64,000 nucleotides of DNA from Pseudomonas koreensis. GTDB taxonomy: Bacteria; Pseudomonadota; Gammaproteobacteria; Pseudomonadales; Pseudomonadaceae. The translations under genes were made by a program, and so were the position numbers. The stretch is from the NCBI RefSeq assembly GCF_012986595.1, contig NZ_JAAQYM010000006.1, forward strand, positions 434,001 through 498,000, read 5' to 3'. Of the stretch, positions 8,821-18,349 are shown in pieces (within the stretch, counting starts at the first letter, position 1; each line of letters begins with the position of its first letter). The notes beneath the pieces are model-generated. The model was given only the letters and a program-made list of their open reading frames with translations, had not been told where the DNA came from and ran no database searches.

Positions 8821-9759
8821 GTGACCACCACCATGAATACTTCAACTGCCAAAGCCCACCTCGACCTGTCGCAACCTGCGCGCAAGGTCCGCGTACGCAA
8901 TCCCGGCTGGTTTCTGGTCAGCCCTTCGGTGGCCCTGTTGCTGCTGTGGATGATCGTGCCGCTGGGCATGACCATTTACTTTTCGATGATTCGTTACAAC
9001 CTGCTCGACCCGGGGGTGAACGAATTCGTCGGGCTGGAGAACTTCAGCTATTTCCTCACCGACTCGGGCTTCCTGCCCGGCGCCACCAACACCCTGTTGC
9101 TGGTGGGCAGCGTGCTGCTGATCAGTGTGGTGTTCGGTGTGTTGATCAGTGCGTTGCTTGAGGCCAGCGAGTTTCTCGGTCGCGGCATCGTGCGGGTGAT
9201 GCTGATTTCGCCGTTCTTCATCATGCCCACTGTGGGAGCGTTGATCTGGAAGAACCTGATTTTCCACCCGGTCTCGGGGATCCTCGCCTACGTCTGGCGG
9301 CTGTTCGGCACCGAACCGGTGGACTGGCTGGCGCACTACCCGCTGCTGTCGATCATCATCATTGTCTCGTGGCAGTGGCTGCCCTTCGCGATCCTGATCC
9401 TGATGACCGCCATGCAGTCCCTCGACCAGGAACAGAAAGAAGCTGCGCGCCTGGACGGCGCCGGACCCGTTGCGATCTTCTGGCACCTGACCCTGCCGCA
9501 CCTGGCGCGACCGATTGCCGTGGTGGTGATGATCGAAACGATCTTCCTGCTGTCGGTGTTCGCCGAGATTTTCACCACCACCAACGGCGGCCCCGGCTAC
9601 GCCTCGACCAACCTCGCGTACCTGATCTACAACCAGGCGCTGGTGCAGTTCGACGTCGGCATGGCTTCGGCGGGCGGCTTGATTGCCGTGGTCATCGCCA
9701 ACATCGCCGCGATCATTCTGGTGCGGATGATCGGCAAAAACCTGACTGACAAAGCCTGA
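8821..9759 (+). CDS. mtlF: Polyol ABC transporter permease
   Basis: 312 residues from GTG 8821. ATG 8833 (308 residues) is an equally plausible start because neither has a strong ribosome site. Six hydrophobic segments, with the permease EAA loop EAARLDGAGPVAIFWHLTLP near residue 215. It forms the inner-membrane channel with MtlG. The gene follows the REPIN after mtlE and is 8 bases from mtlG. Confidence 0.9.
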   Translation: MTTTMNTSTAKAHLDLSQPARKVRVRNPGWFLVSPSVALLLLWMIVPLGMTIYFSMIRYNLLDPGVNEFVGLENFSYFLTDSGFLPGATNTLLLVGSVLLISVVFGVLISALLEASEFLGRGIVRVMLISPFFIMPTVGALIWKNLIFHPVSGILAYVWRLFGTEPVDWLAHYPLLSIIIIVSWQWLPFAILILMTAMQSLDQEQKEAARLDGAGPVAIFWHLTLPHLARPIAVVVMIETIFLLSVFAEIFTTTNGGPGYASTNLAYLIYNQALVQFDVGMASAGGLIAVVIANIAAIILVRMIGKNLTDKA

Positions 9760-9767
9760 GGCCCGCC

Positions 9768-10598
<831 letters not shown>

Positions 10599-10609
10599 AA
10601 ATTGAAAAG

Positions 10610-10689
10610 CAAAAGATCGCAGCCTTCGGCAGCTCCTACACAGAGCACGCCGTTCCCCTGTAGGAGCTGCCGCAGGCTGCGATCTTTTG
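10610..10689. repeat. REPIN, TGTAGGAGCTGCCGCAGG type
   Basis: CAAAAGATCGCAGCC...GGCTGCGATCTTTTG inverted repeat between mtlG and mtlK. Family members occur at 16596-16682, 33194-33286, 48301-48389 and, degraded, 58170-58243. Confidence 0.9.
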
Positions 10690-10724
10690 ATCTTAAAAAA
10701 ACAACATTGCGGAGGCCCATCCTC

Positions 10725-11828
10725 ATGGCCAACCTGAAAATCAAGAATCTGCAAAAAGGTTTCGAAGGCTTCTCCATCATCAAGGGCATCGACCTTGAGG
10801 TGAACGACAAGGAATTCGTGGTCTTCGTCGGCCCGTCCGGCTGCGGTAAATCTACCCTGCTGCGGCTGATCGCCGGGCTCGAAGAAGTCAGCGGCGGGAC
10901 CATCGAGCTCGATGGCCGCGACATCACCGAAGTCAGCCCGGCCAAGCGCGATCTGGCCATGGTGTTCCAGACCTACGCGCTGTACCCGCACATGACCGTG
11001 AAAAAGAACATGTCGTTCGCCCTCGATCTGGCGGGTGTTCCGAAAGCCGAAGTCGAGAAGAAAGTCGGCGAAGCGGCGCGGATTCTCGAACTCGGGCCGA
11101 TGCTGGAGCGCAAGCCGAAACAACTGTCCGGCGGCCAGCGCCAGCGTGTCGCCATCGGCCGCGCGATCGTGCGCAATCCGAAGATTTTCCTGTTCGACGA
11201 ACCGCTGTCCAACCTCGACGCCGCGCTGCGGGTGCAGATGCGTCTGGAGCTGCTACGCCTGCACAAGGACCTGCAGGCGACCATGATCTACGTGACCCAC
11301 GATCAGGTCGAAGCAATGACCATGGCCGACAAGGTGGTGGTGCTCAATGGCGGCAAGATCGAGCAGGTCGGCTCGCCGCTGGACCTCTATCACAACCCGG
11401 CCAACCTGTTCGTCGCCGGGTTCCTCGGCACGCCGAAAATGGGCTTCCTCAAGGGCAAGATCGCTCGCGTCGACGGCCAGGGCTGCGAAGTCTCGCTGGA
11501 TGCCGGCACCCGCATCACCCTGCCGTTCAACGCCGGCAACCTGAGCGTCGGCAGCGCCGTGACCCTGGGTATTCGCCCGGAGCATCTGGAACTCGCGCAA
11601 CCGGGCGACTGCACCCTGCAAGTGACCGCCGATGTCAGCGAACGGTTGGGCAGCGACACCTTCTGCCACGTCACCACCAACGCCGGCGAAGCCCTGACCA
11701 TGCGTGTGCGTGGTGACCTCGCGAGCCGCTACGGCGAGCAACTGAACCTGCACCTGGACGCCAGCCATTGCCACCTGTTCGACGCCGACGGCGTGGCGCT
11801 GACCCGCCCGCTGCGCGCGGCGGCCTGA
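10725..11828 (+). CDS. mtlK: Polyol ABC transporter ATP-binding protein
   Basis: 367 residues from ATG 10725, preceded by GGAGG at about 8 bases. An in-frame upstream ATG at 10602 would translate the REPIN and is rejected. MalK/UgpC-type ATPase: Walker A GPSGCGKST, Q-loop, signature LSGGQRQR, Walker B FLFDEPLSNLD, then a C-terminal TOBE/regulatory domain of about 120 residues. It powers MtlFG. Confidence 0.92.
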   Translation: MANLKIKNLQKGFEGFSIIKGIDLEVNDKEFVVFVGPSGCGKSTLLRLIAGLEEVSGGTIELDGRDITEVSPAKRDLAMVFQTYALYPHMTVKKNMSFALDLAGVPKAEVEKKVGEAARILELGPMLERKPKQLSGGQRQRVAIGRAIVRNPKIFLFDEPLSNLDAALRVQMRLELLRLHKDLQATMIYVTHDQVEAMTMADKVVVLNGGKIEQVGSPLDLYHNPANLFVAGFLGTPKMGFLKGKIARVDGQGCEVSLDAGTRITLPFNAGNLSVGSAVTLGIRPEHLELAQPGDCTLQVTADVSERLGSDTFCHVTTNAGEALTMRVRGDLASRYGEQLNLHLDASHCHLFDADGVALTRPLRAAA

Positions 11829-11845
11829 ACTTCGAGACTTGCCCG

Positions 11846-13318
11846 ATGAAACTGAACAAACACAACCTGCACCGCCTCGCCCCCGAGGTGCAACTGCCGG
11901 CGTACAGCCTCGGCGATACCCGTCAGGGCATCGCACACATCGGCGTCGGCGGTTTCCACCGCGCGCATCAGGCGTATTACACCGACGCGCTGATGAACAC
12001 CGGCCAGGCCCTGGACTGGGCGATTTGCGGCGTCGGCCTGCGCGCTGAAGACCGCCGCGCCCGCGATGACCTCAAAGAGCAGGATTATCTGTTCACCCTG
12101 TTCGAACTCGGCGACAGCGACGACACCGAAGTGCGGGTGATCGGCGCGATTCGCGACATGCTGCTGGCCGAAGACGGCGCGCAGGCGTTGATCGACAAAC
12201 TCGCCGACCCGCAGATCCGCATCGTCTCGCTGACCATCACCGAGGGCGGTTACTGCATCGACGACAGCACCGGCGAATTCATGGCGCACCTGCCGCAGAT
12301 CCAGCACGATCTGGCGCACCCGGGTGCACCGACCACCGTGTTCGGCTTCCTCTGCGCGGCCCTGGAGAAACGCCGTGGCGCAGGCACGCCAGCGTTCACG
12401 ATCATGTCGTGCGATAACCTGCCGCACAACGGCGCGGTGACCCGCAAGGCGCTGCTGGCCTTCGCCACCCTGCGTAACGCCGGGCTGCGCGACTGGATCG
12501 AACAGCACGTCAGTTTCCCCAACGCCATGGTCGACCGCATCACGCCGATGACCAGCACCGCCCACCGTCTGCAACTGGCCGACAAACATGCGGTGGACGA
12601 CGCCTGGCCGGTGGTCTGCGAGCCGTTCGTGCAGTGGGTGCTGGAAGACAAATTCGTCAACGGGCGGCCAGCCTGGGAACAGGTCGGCGTGCAGTTCACC
12701 GATGACGTTTCGCCGTACGAAGAGATGAAGATCAAACTGCTCAACGGCAGCCATCTGGCCCTGACTTACTTGGGTTTCTTGAAAGGCTACCGGTTCGTCC
12801 ACGAGACCATGAACGACCCGCTGTTCGTGCGCTACATGCGCGCCTACATGGACCTCGACGTCACCCCGCAACTGGCGCCGGTGCCGGGCATCGATCTGTC
12901 CGACTACAAAGACACGCTGGTGGCGCGATTTTCCAATCAGGCAATCGCCGATCAACTGGAACGGGTGTGTTCGGACGGCTCGTCGAAGTTTCCCAAGTTC
13001 ACCATTCCGACGATCAATCGCTTGATTGCCGACGGGCGTGAAACCAAGCGTGCAGCGCTGGTGGTAGCCGCCTGGGCGCTGTACTTGAAGGGCGTGGACG
13101 AGAACGGCGACCGCTATTCGATTCCCGATCCGCGCGCGGCGTTCTGTCAGGGGCTGGTGGCCGATGATGCGTTGATCACTCAACGGTTGCTGGCGGTCGA
13201 AGAGATCTTCGGCACGGCGATTCCGCGCTCGGCGGAGTTTGTTGCGGCGTTCGAATGGTGCTGCAACAGCTTGCGCGAGGTGGGTGTGACGCGCACGTTG
13301 GAACGGGTCTTGGCTTGA
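11846..13318 (+). CDS. mtlD: Mannitol 2-dehydrogenase
   Basis: 490 residues, close to the 493 of the characterised P. fluorescens enzyme. It oxidises D-mannitol to D-fructose with NAD+, and also D-arabitol to D-xylulose and sorbitol to fructose. Nucleotide-binding IGVGGFHRAHQAYYTD lies near residue 32. KIKLLNGSHLALTYLG near residue 293 carries the catalytic Lys of polyol-specific long-chain dehydrogenases. Start ATG 11846 lies 17 bases after mtlK. Confidence 0.93.
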   Translation: MKLNKHNLHRLAPEVQLPAYSLGDTRQGIAHIGVGGFHRAHQAYYTDALMNTGQALDWAICGVGLRAEDRRARDDLKEQDYLFTLFELGDSDDTEVRVIGAIRDMLLAEDGAQALIDKLADPQIRIVSLTITEGGYCIDDSTGEFMAHLPQIQHDLAHPGAPTTVFGFLCAALEKRRGAGTPAFTIMSCDNLPHNGAVTRKALLAFATLRNAGLRDWIEQHVSFPNAMVDRITPMTSTAHRLQLADKHAVDDAWPVVCEPFVQWVLEDKFVNGRPAWEQVGVQFTDDVSPYEEMKIKLLNGSHLALTYLGFLKGYRFVHETMNDPLFVRYMRAYMDLDVTPQLAPVPGIDLSDYKDTLVARFSNQAIADQLERVCSDGSSKFPKFTIPTINRLIADGRETKRAALVVAAWALYLKGVDENGDRYSIPDPRAAFCQGLVADDALITQRLLAVEEIFGTAIPRSAEFVAAFEWCCNSLREVGVTRTLERVLA

Positions 13319-13343
13319 GTGATGCGGTGACTTTACTGGCGCC

Positions 13344-13409
13344 TTCGCGAGCAGGCTCGCTCCCACAGATGAACGCATTTCAAAATGTGGGAGCGAGCCT
13401 GCTCGCGAA
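13344..13409. repeat. REPIN, GTGGGAGCGAGCCTGCTCGC type
   Basis: Compact inverted repeat (TTCGCGAGCAGGCTCGCTCC and complement) between mtlD and mtlY. Same family as 33898-33988, 43514-43582 and 63343-63432. Confidence 0.9.
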
Positions 13410-13453
13410 TGGCGGCCTCACCTTGGCAGACCTGACACCCTGAGGACCTCACT

Positions 13454-14950
13454 GTGACCACCCGACAACTCTTCCTCGGCATCGACTGCGGCACCCAGGG
13501 CACCAAGGCGATCATTCTCGATGCCGCCAGCGGCCAGGTGCTCGGCCAGGGCGCCGCCACCCACACGATGATCAGCGGCGCCAACGGCCGGCGCGAGCAG
13601 GACACCCAGCAGTGGCTGGACGCCTTTGCCCTCGCCACCCGCCGCGCCTTGCTCGCGGCCGATGTCGACGGCCAGGCGATCCTCGGCGTCGGCGTCTCCG
13701 GCCAGCAACACGGCTTGGTGCTGCTCGACGATCAGGGCCAGGTGCTGCGTCCGGCCAAGCTGTGGTGCGACACCGAAACCACTGATGAAAACGACCGCTT
13801 GCTCAAACACCTCGGCGGCGAAAAAGGCTCGCTGGAGCGTCTCGGCGTGGTCATCGCGCCGGGCTACACCGTGTCGAAACTGCTGTGGACCAAAGAACAA
13901 CACCCGGAGGTGTTCTCCCGCGTTGCGCGCGTCCTGCTGCCCCACGATTACCTGAATTACTGGCTCACCGGCCGCGCCTGCAGCGAATACGGCGATGCCT
14001 CCGGCACTGGCTATTTCAACGTGCGCAGCCGTCAGTGGGACTTGCAACTGCTGCGCGACATCGACGCCACGGGTCGATTGCAAGCGGCGTTGCCGGAGCT
14101 GATCGACGCGCATCAGGCGGTGGGCACGCTGCTGCCGGCGATTGCCGAACAACTCGGCCTCAACCCGAATGCGCTGGTCGCCAGCGGCGGTGGCGACAAC
14201 ATGATGGGCGCCATCGGCACCGGCAACATCCAGCCCGGGGCGATCACCATGAGCCTCGGCTCCTCCGGCACGGTGTACGCCTACGCCGAGGCGCCGAAGG
14301 TCAGCGCGGATGCGTCGGTCGCGACGTTTTGCTCGTCCAGCGGCGGCTGGCTGCCGCTGATCTGCACCATGAACCTGACCAACGCCACGGGCGCGATCCG
14401 CGAGCTGTTCGACCTTGATCTCGAACAGTTCAACGACCTCGTCGCCCAGGCGCCTATTGGCGCCGAAGGCGTGAGCATGTTGCCATTCCTCAACGGTGAG
14501 CGCGTCCCCGCCCTGCCCCATGCCTCCGGCAGCCTGCACGGCCTGACCCTGAGCAACCTGACTCAGGCCAACCTGTGTCGTGCCGTGGTCGAAGGCACCA
14601 CGTTTGGTTTGCGTTATGGACTGGATCTGTTGCGCCACAATGGTTTACAAAGCCGCAGCATTTGCCTGATCGGCGGCGGCTCGAAAAGCGCGGTGTGGCG
14701 ACAGATCGTGGCCGACATCATGAACACCCCGGTGATCTGCACCGAGCAAAGCGAAGCCGCAGCCCTCGGCGCAGCGATCCAGGCGGCGTGGTGCAAATCC
14801 TGGTCGAACGGCCACGAAGACACCCTTTCGACCCTGTGCGAACGCTGCGTGAAGCTTGACCTGAGCAGTGAAACCCTGCCGATCGCCGCCAATGTCGCGG
14901 CGTTCCAGCAGGCCTATGAACGCTATCAACAGCATGTCGCAACCCTATAA
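13454..14950 (+). CDS. mtlY: Xylulokinase
   Basis: 498 residues from GTG 13454. FGGY-family sugar kinase: N-terminal phosphate-binding FLGIDCGTQGTKAIILD, the second ATPase-fold domain with MSLGSSGTVYAY, and a C-terminal adenosine loop LIGGGSKSAVWRQI. It phosphorylates the D-xylulose that MtlD makes from D-arabitol, feeding the pentose phosphate pathway. Known in P. fluorescens as the product of mtlY. Confidence 0.92.
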   Translation: MTTRQLFLGIDCGTQGTKAIILDAASGQVLGQGAATHTMISGANGRREQDTQQWLDAFALATRRALLAADVDGQAILGVGVSGQQHGLVLLDDQGQVLRPAKLWCDTETTDENDRLLKHLGGEKGSLERLGVVIAPGYTVSKLLWTKEQHPEVFSRVARVLLPHDYLNYWLTGRACSEYGDASGTGYFNVRSRQWDLQLLRDIDATGRLQAALPELIDAHQAVGTLLPAIAEQLGLNPNALVASGGGDNMMGAIGTGNIQPGAITMSLGSSGTVYAYAEAPKVSADASVATFCSSSGGWLPLICTMNLTNATGAIRELFDLDLEQFNDLVAQAPIGAEGVSMLPFLNGERVPALPHASGSLHGLTLSNLTQANLCRAVVEGTTFGLRYGLDLLRHNGLQSRSICLIGGGSKSAVWRQIVADIMNTPVICTEQSEAAALGAAIQAAWCKSWSNGHEDTLSTLCERCVKLDLSSETLPIAANVAAFQQAYERYQQHVATL

Positions 14951-14963
14951 AGAGCGAACAATT

Positions 14964-15902
14964 ATGTATTTGGTGTGTGGCGAAGCCCTGTTTGATTTCT
15001 TCAGCGAAGACGATGCCAGCGGCCTGGCCTCGCAAGTGAATTTCAAGGCGATTGCCGGCGGCTCGCCCTTCAACGTCGCGGTCGGCTTGCGCCGCTTGGG
15101 TGTGGACTCGGCGCTGTTTGCCGGGCTGTCCACGGACTACCTGGGCCGGCGTTTGCAGCAAGTGCTGCGCGAAGAAGGTGTGCGCCCGGACTATCTGCTG
15201 GACTTCGCCGCGCCGACCACGCTGGCAATGGTGGCGGTCGGCGCCAATGGCTCGCCGCATTACAGCTTTCGCGGCGAGGGCTGCGCCGATCGCCAGTTGA
15301 GCGTGGCGCATCTGCCGCCGCTCGGCGCTGACGTCCGGGGTCTGCACATCGGCTCGTTCTCGCTGGTGGTGCAGCCGATTGCCGACACCCTGCTGACCCT
15401 GGTGCAGCGCGAAAGCGGCAAGCGCCTGATCACCCTCGACCCCAACGTGCGCCTCAACCCGGAACCGAACATCGACATGTGGCGCGAGCGCGTGGCGACG
15501 CTGGTACGGCTGGCCGACATGATCAAGGTCAGCGACGAAGACCTGAGCCTGCTGTATCCCGAGCAGGATCCACAACGCGTCATCGAAGGCTGGCTGCAGC
15601 ATCGCTGCCAGTTGGTGTTCCTGACCCGAGGTGGCGACGGCGCCACCGTATTCAGCCGCGGCCATGGTTCATGGTCAGTGCCGGCGTGCTCGGTGAAGAT
15701 CGCCGATACCGTCGGCGCCGGCGATACCTTTCAGGCCGCACTGATCACTTGGCTGACCGAACAGGGTCTGGACTCGGTGGAGGGTGTGCAACAACTCAAC
15801 CGCGAGCAGATCGACGCGATGCTCAGGTTTGCCGTACAGGCGGCCGCCCTTACATGCAGCAAGACCGGTCCGGATTTGCCCTATCGTCACCAGTTGAGCT
15901 GA
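14964..15902 (+). CDS. mtlZ: Fructokinase (PfkB family)
   Basis: 312 residues from ATG 14964, 13 bases after mtlY. PfkB/ribokinase fold: N-terminal GGSPFNVAVGLRRLG and C-terminal DTVGAGDTFQAAL, with the catalytic Asp in GAGD. It converts the fructose made by MtlD from mannitol or sorbitol into fructose 6-phosphate. Last gene of the operon. Confidence 0.92.
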   Translation: MYLVCGEALFDFFSEDDASGLASQVNFKAIAGGSPFNVAVGLRRLGVDSALFAGLSTDYLGRRLQQVLREEGVRPDYLLDFAAPTTLAMVAVGANGSPHYSFRGEGCADRQLSVAHLPPLGADVRGLHIGSFSLVVQPIADTLLTLVQRESGKRLITLDPNVRLNPEPNIDMWRERVATLVRLADMIKVSDEDLSLLYPEQDPQRVIEGWLQHRCQLVFLTRGGDGATVFSRGHGSWSVPACSVKIADTVGAGDTFQAALITWLTEQGLDSVEGVQQLNREQIDAMLRFAVQAAALTCSKTGPDLPYRHQLS

Positions 15903-15945
15903 GCGCGTAGACTGTCGCCCTTTTTGCGCGCAGGGGGATGACGGT

Positions 15946-16566
15946 TTGATTTCGGGGCGGACGGCGGGACTTTTGTTATTGGCGGGACTACTCAGCGGCT
16001 GCGGCACCTCGCCGCCGCGTTCACCTGAAGACCTGTGCGCCATCTTCCGCGAGAAAAGCGATTGGTACGACGCGGCGCAAGTCACGCAAAAGCGCTGGGG
16101 CGTACCGATCCAGGTGCCCTTCGCGATCATGTATCAGGAGTCCGGCTACCGCTACGACGCCAAGACGCCGCGCAAATACCTGTTGTGGGTGATCCCGTGG
16201 GGCCGGGTCACCACAGCATCGGGCTACGCTCAGGCCAAGGATGAAGTCTGGTCCGACTACCAGAAAAGCACCGGCCGACACGGCGCCGATCGCGAAGACT
16301 TCGACGACGCCATCGACTTCGTCGGCTGGTACATGGACAAGACCACCTCGATCAACGGCGTGTACAAGTACGACGCCTACAACCAATACCTCAACTACCA
16401 CGAAGGCTGGGGCGGTTTCCGCAACAAGACCTACGCCAGCAAAGCGTGGCTGATGCCCACCGCACGTAAGGTGCAGGCGCGCTCCGACATGTATGCGCGG
16501 CAATATGCCGGGTGCAAGGACGATCTGAATCGCGGCTTCTGGAGCCGGTTCTGGCATTGGTTGTAG
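15946..16566 (+). CDS. Lipoprotein with SLT/lysozyme-like domain
   Basis: 206 residues from TTG 15946. The choice rests on AGGGGG 8 bases upstream; the nearby ATG at 15939 is out of frame and stops at once. The signal sequence ends in the lipobox LLSGC, so the mature protein is a lipid-anchored envelope protein. VPFAIMYQESGYRYDA near residue 60 resembles the catalytic-Glu region of soluble lytic transglycosylases. Later YNQYLNYHEGWGGFRNKTY fits the same fold. It probably binds or cleaves peptidoglycan. Not part of the polyol pathway; it only follows it. Confidence 0.75.
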   Translation: MISGRTAGLLLLAGLLSGCGTSPPRSPEDLCAIFREKSDWYDAAQVTQKRWGVPIQVPFAIMYQESGYRYDAKTPRKYLLWVIPWGRVTTASGYAQAKDEVWSDYQKSTGRHGADREDFDDAIDFVGWYMDKTTSINGVYKYDAYNQYLNYHEGWGGFRNKTYASKAWLMPTARKVQARSDMYARQYAGCKDDLNRGFWSRFWHWL

Positions 16567-16595
16567 CGGCCAGTCTCAGGCCTACCAAAGATTCC

Positions 16596-16682
16596 CTGTA
16601 GGAGCTGCCGCAGGCTGCGATCTTTTGATCCTGTTTTTTACAATCAAGATCAAAAGATCGCAGCCTGCGCCAGCTCCTACAG
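16596..16682. repeat. REPIN, TGTAGGAGCTGCCGCAGG type
   Basis: Inverted repeat between the lipoprotein gene and the convergent porin gene. Arms begin CTGTAGGAGCTG and end CAGCTCCTACAG. Confidence 0.9.
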
Positions 16683-16691
16683 AGATGAGGT

Positions 16692-17993
16692 TTACAGGAC
16701 GGAGAAGTTGTAACTCACAATCAACCGGGTCTCATCCACATCCCGCGCAAACTTTTCATAGTTGGTACGGTAAGTCGCATTGCGCAGACGCAGACTCACA
16801 TCCTTGAACGTGCCCGTCTGGATCACGTACTTCAACTCGCTGTCGCGTTCCCACTCTTTGCCTTCCTGATCGCTGCCCGGGACCTTGATGTGGTCACCGT
16901 TCACATAACGGGTCAGGAAGCTCAGGCCGTTGATGCCGATTGCCTTGAAGTCATAGTCGTAACGCAACTGCCAGGAACGCTCCTGCGCGGCGGCGAAGTC
17001 GTTGACCTGCACGTAGTTGACCAGATACGGATTGCTGCCATCGAGGTACGGCATCGAGTTGTCACCGTTCATGCGCTGCCAGCCGGCGCTGAACGTGTGG
17101 CCGCTGATGCCGTACGAGAGCATGCCGCTCAAGGCGCGGTTGTCGATGGGACCGGCCCGCTCCGCACCGCTGTCGGCACTCTTGATCACGCGCAGATCGG
17201 CCTTCAGCACGCCGTCGCCCAACGGCTGATTGCCGAGCAAACCAATGAAGTGCTGACGGTAGATGTCTTCCAGCTCCGCGTAGTGATACTGCGCGGTCAG
17301 GCGATCGTTGATCTTGTAGTCGAAGCCGTACATGTCGAAATGATCGGCGGTGGTGTTGCAGGCGTAGCGCTTGTTCTTGCAGTGCACGCGGATGTCTTGC
17401 GAGTCGGTGGAATCCCGTGCGGTGTACTTGTCCAGACGCGCGGCCATGAAGGTCAGGTCCTTCACTTCTTTGGAAGTCAGCATCGCACCGTTGAACATTG
17501 TCGGCAGCAGACGACCGTCGTTGTACTTGAGCAGCGGCAGATCCGGCAGCAGCGCGCCGTACTTCAACACCGTGTCCGAAACCTTGACCTTGGCGGTCAG
17601 GCCCATTTTTGCGTACTGGCCCTTCGAGCCGCGCGGGTTCTCGCCGCTGGACGGCAGCAAGCCGCTGTTGCTGCGATCAGGGCTGGAATCGAGCTGCAAG
17701 CCGAGCATGCCCAGCGCATCGATACCAAAGCCGACCGTGCCCTCGGTGTAGCCCGATTGCAGGTTGAGAATAAAGCCCTGCGCCGACTCTTCACGCTTGG
17801 AAGCGCCTTGGTCGCTGGAGGTGTGCCCATCACGGAAGTCGCGGTTGAAATACACCGTGCGCGATTCGATTTTCGCCGTGGTGTCGTCGAGAAAACCGCT
17901 GGCCTGAACCTGTGCGGCAAAACCGGCGCACAGCACGACGGCTCCGACGCCAAACGACTGGCGCGGGGTGATGAGGGGAAATGGGGGACGCAT
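16692..17993 (-). CDS. OprD-family outer-membrane porin
   Basis: 433 residues from ATG 17993. TTGGAG 5-6 bases upstream is its ribosome site and rules out the in-frame TTG at 18005, which lies inside it. A signal peptide ends near AAQVQASGF. The mature chain is an 18-strand-type OprD barrel: SRTVYFNRDFRD at the start, alternating amphipathic strands and a short final strand LIVSYNFSVL. OprD channels take up basic amino acids or small carboxylates; the specificity cannot be read. No linked uptake genes. Confidence 0.88.
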   Translation of the reverse strand: MRPPFPLITPRQSFGVGAVVLCAGFAAQVQASGFLDDTTAKIESRTVYFNRDFRDGHTSSDQGASKREESAQGFILNLQSGYTEGTVGFGIDALGMLGLQLDSSPDRSNSGLLPSSGENPRGSKGQYAKMGLTAKVKVSDTVLKYGALLPDLPLLKYNDGRLLPTMFNGAMLTSKEVKDLTFMAARLDKYTARDSTDSQDIRVHCKNKRYACNTTADHFDMYGFDYKINDRLTAQYHYAELEDIYRQHFIGLLGNQPLGDGVLKADLRVIKSADSGAERAGPIDNRALSGMLSYGISGHTFSAGWQRMNGDNSMPYLDGSNPYLVNYVQVNDFAAAQERSWQLRYDYDFKAIGINGLSFLTRYVNGDHIKVPGSDQEGKEWERDSELKYVIQTGTFKDVSLRLRNATYRTNYEKFARDVDETRLIVSYNFSVL

Positions 17994-18005
17994 GAAAAAC
18001 TCCAA

Positions 18006-18349
18006 CAGTGCAGCGTTTGCGCCGGGGCGCAGTTAGCCAGAAAAATAGCTCCCGTCCCGGGTCAAAAACAGCCGGGAAGAAGGTGACACGCAGGGGTGAA
18101 GAGCAATGATGGCAGATGGCTTTGACGGGCTGAAGGCGACTTTAGTCTGAAACTGACCGGCTATTCTCCAGCCTGCGACGGGCTCAAACCGCGCGTCGAC
18201 CAGTGGCTCACGACTGCGAAGCCCCCGGTTTTATTGGCTATAAACGTCGCCCTAGGGGTTTTCCCTATACCCTGCGGCCCCCGTCCCTACGGCATTTGCG
18301 CCTTGAACGAGGCGATTTAATCCTCCATCATCCGTCACCTGCTTATTCA
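18006..18349. promoter_or_regulatory. Intergenic region between porin and vgrG
   Basis: 344 bases between divergent genes, so it should hold both promoters. I found no convincing -35/-10 or -24/-12 pair. A small hairpin, TAGGG at 18253-18257 and CCCTA at 18263-18267, lies in a G/C-run stretch upstream of vgrG. Nothing else stands out. Confidence 0.3.

Noticed and set aside
10602..10724. N-terminal extension of mtlK to ATG 10602
   Set aside because: It would translate a REPIN, and the ATG at 10725 has a proper GGAGG ribosome site and matches the usual N-terminus of the family.
14718..15665. 315-codon antisense frame across mtlY/mtlZ
   Set aside because: Composition (Ala/Gln/His/Arg-rich) and the full overlap with two recognised kinases mark it as a shadow frame.
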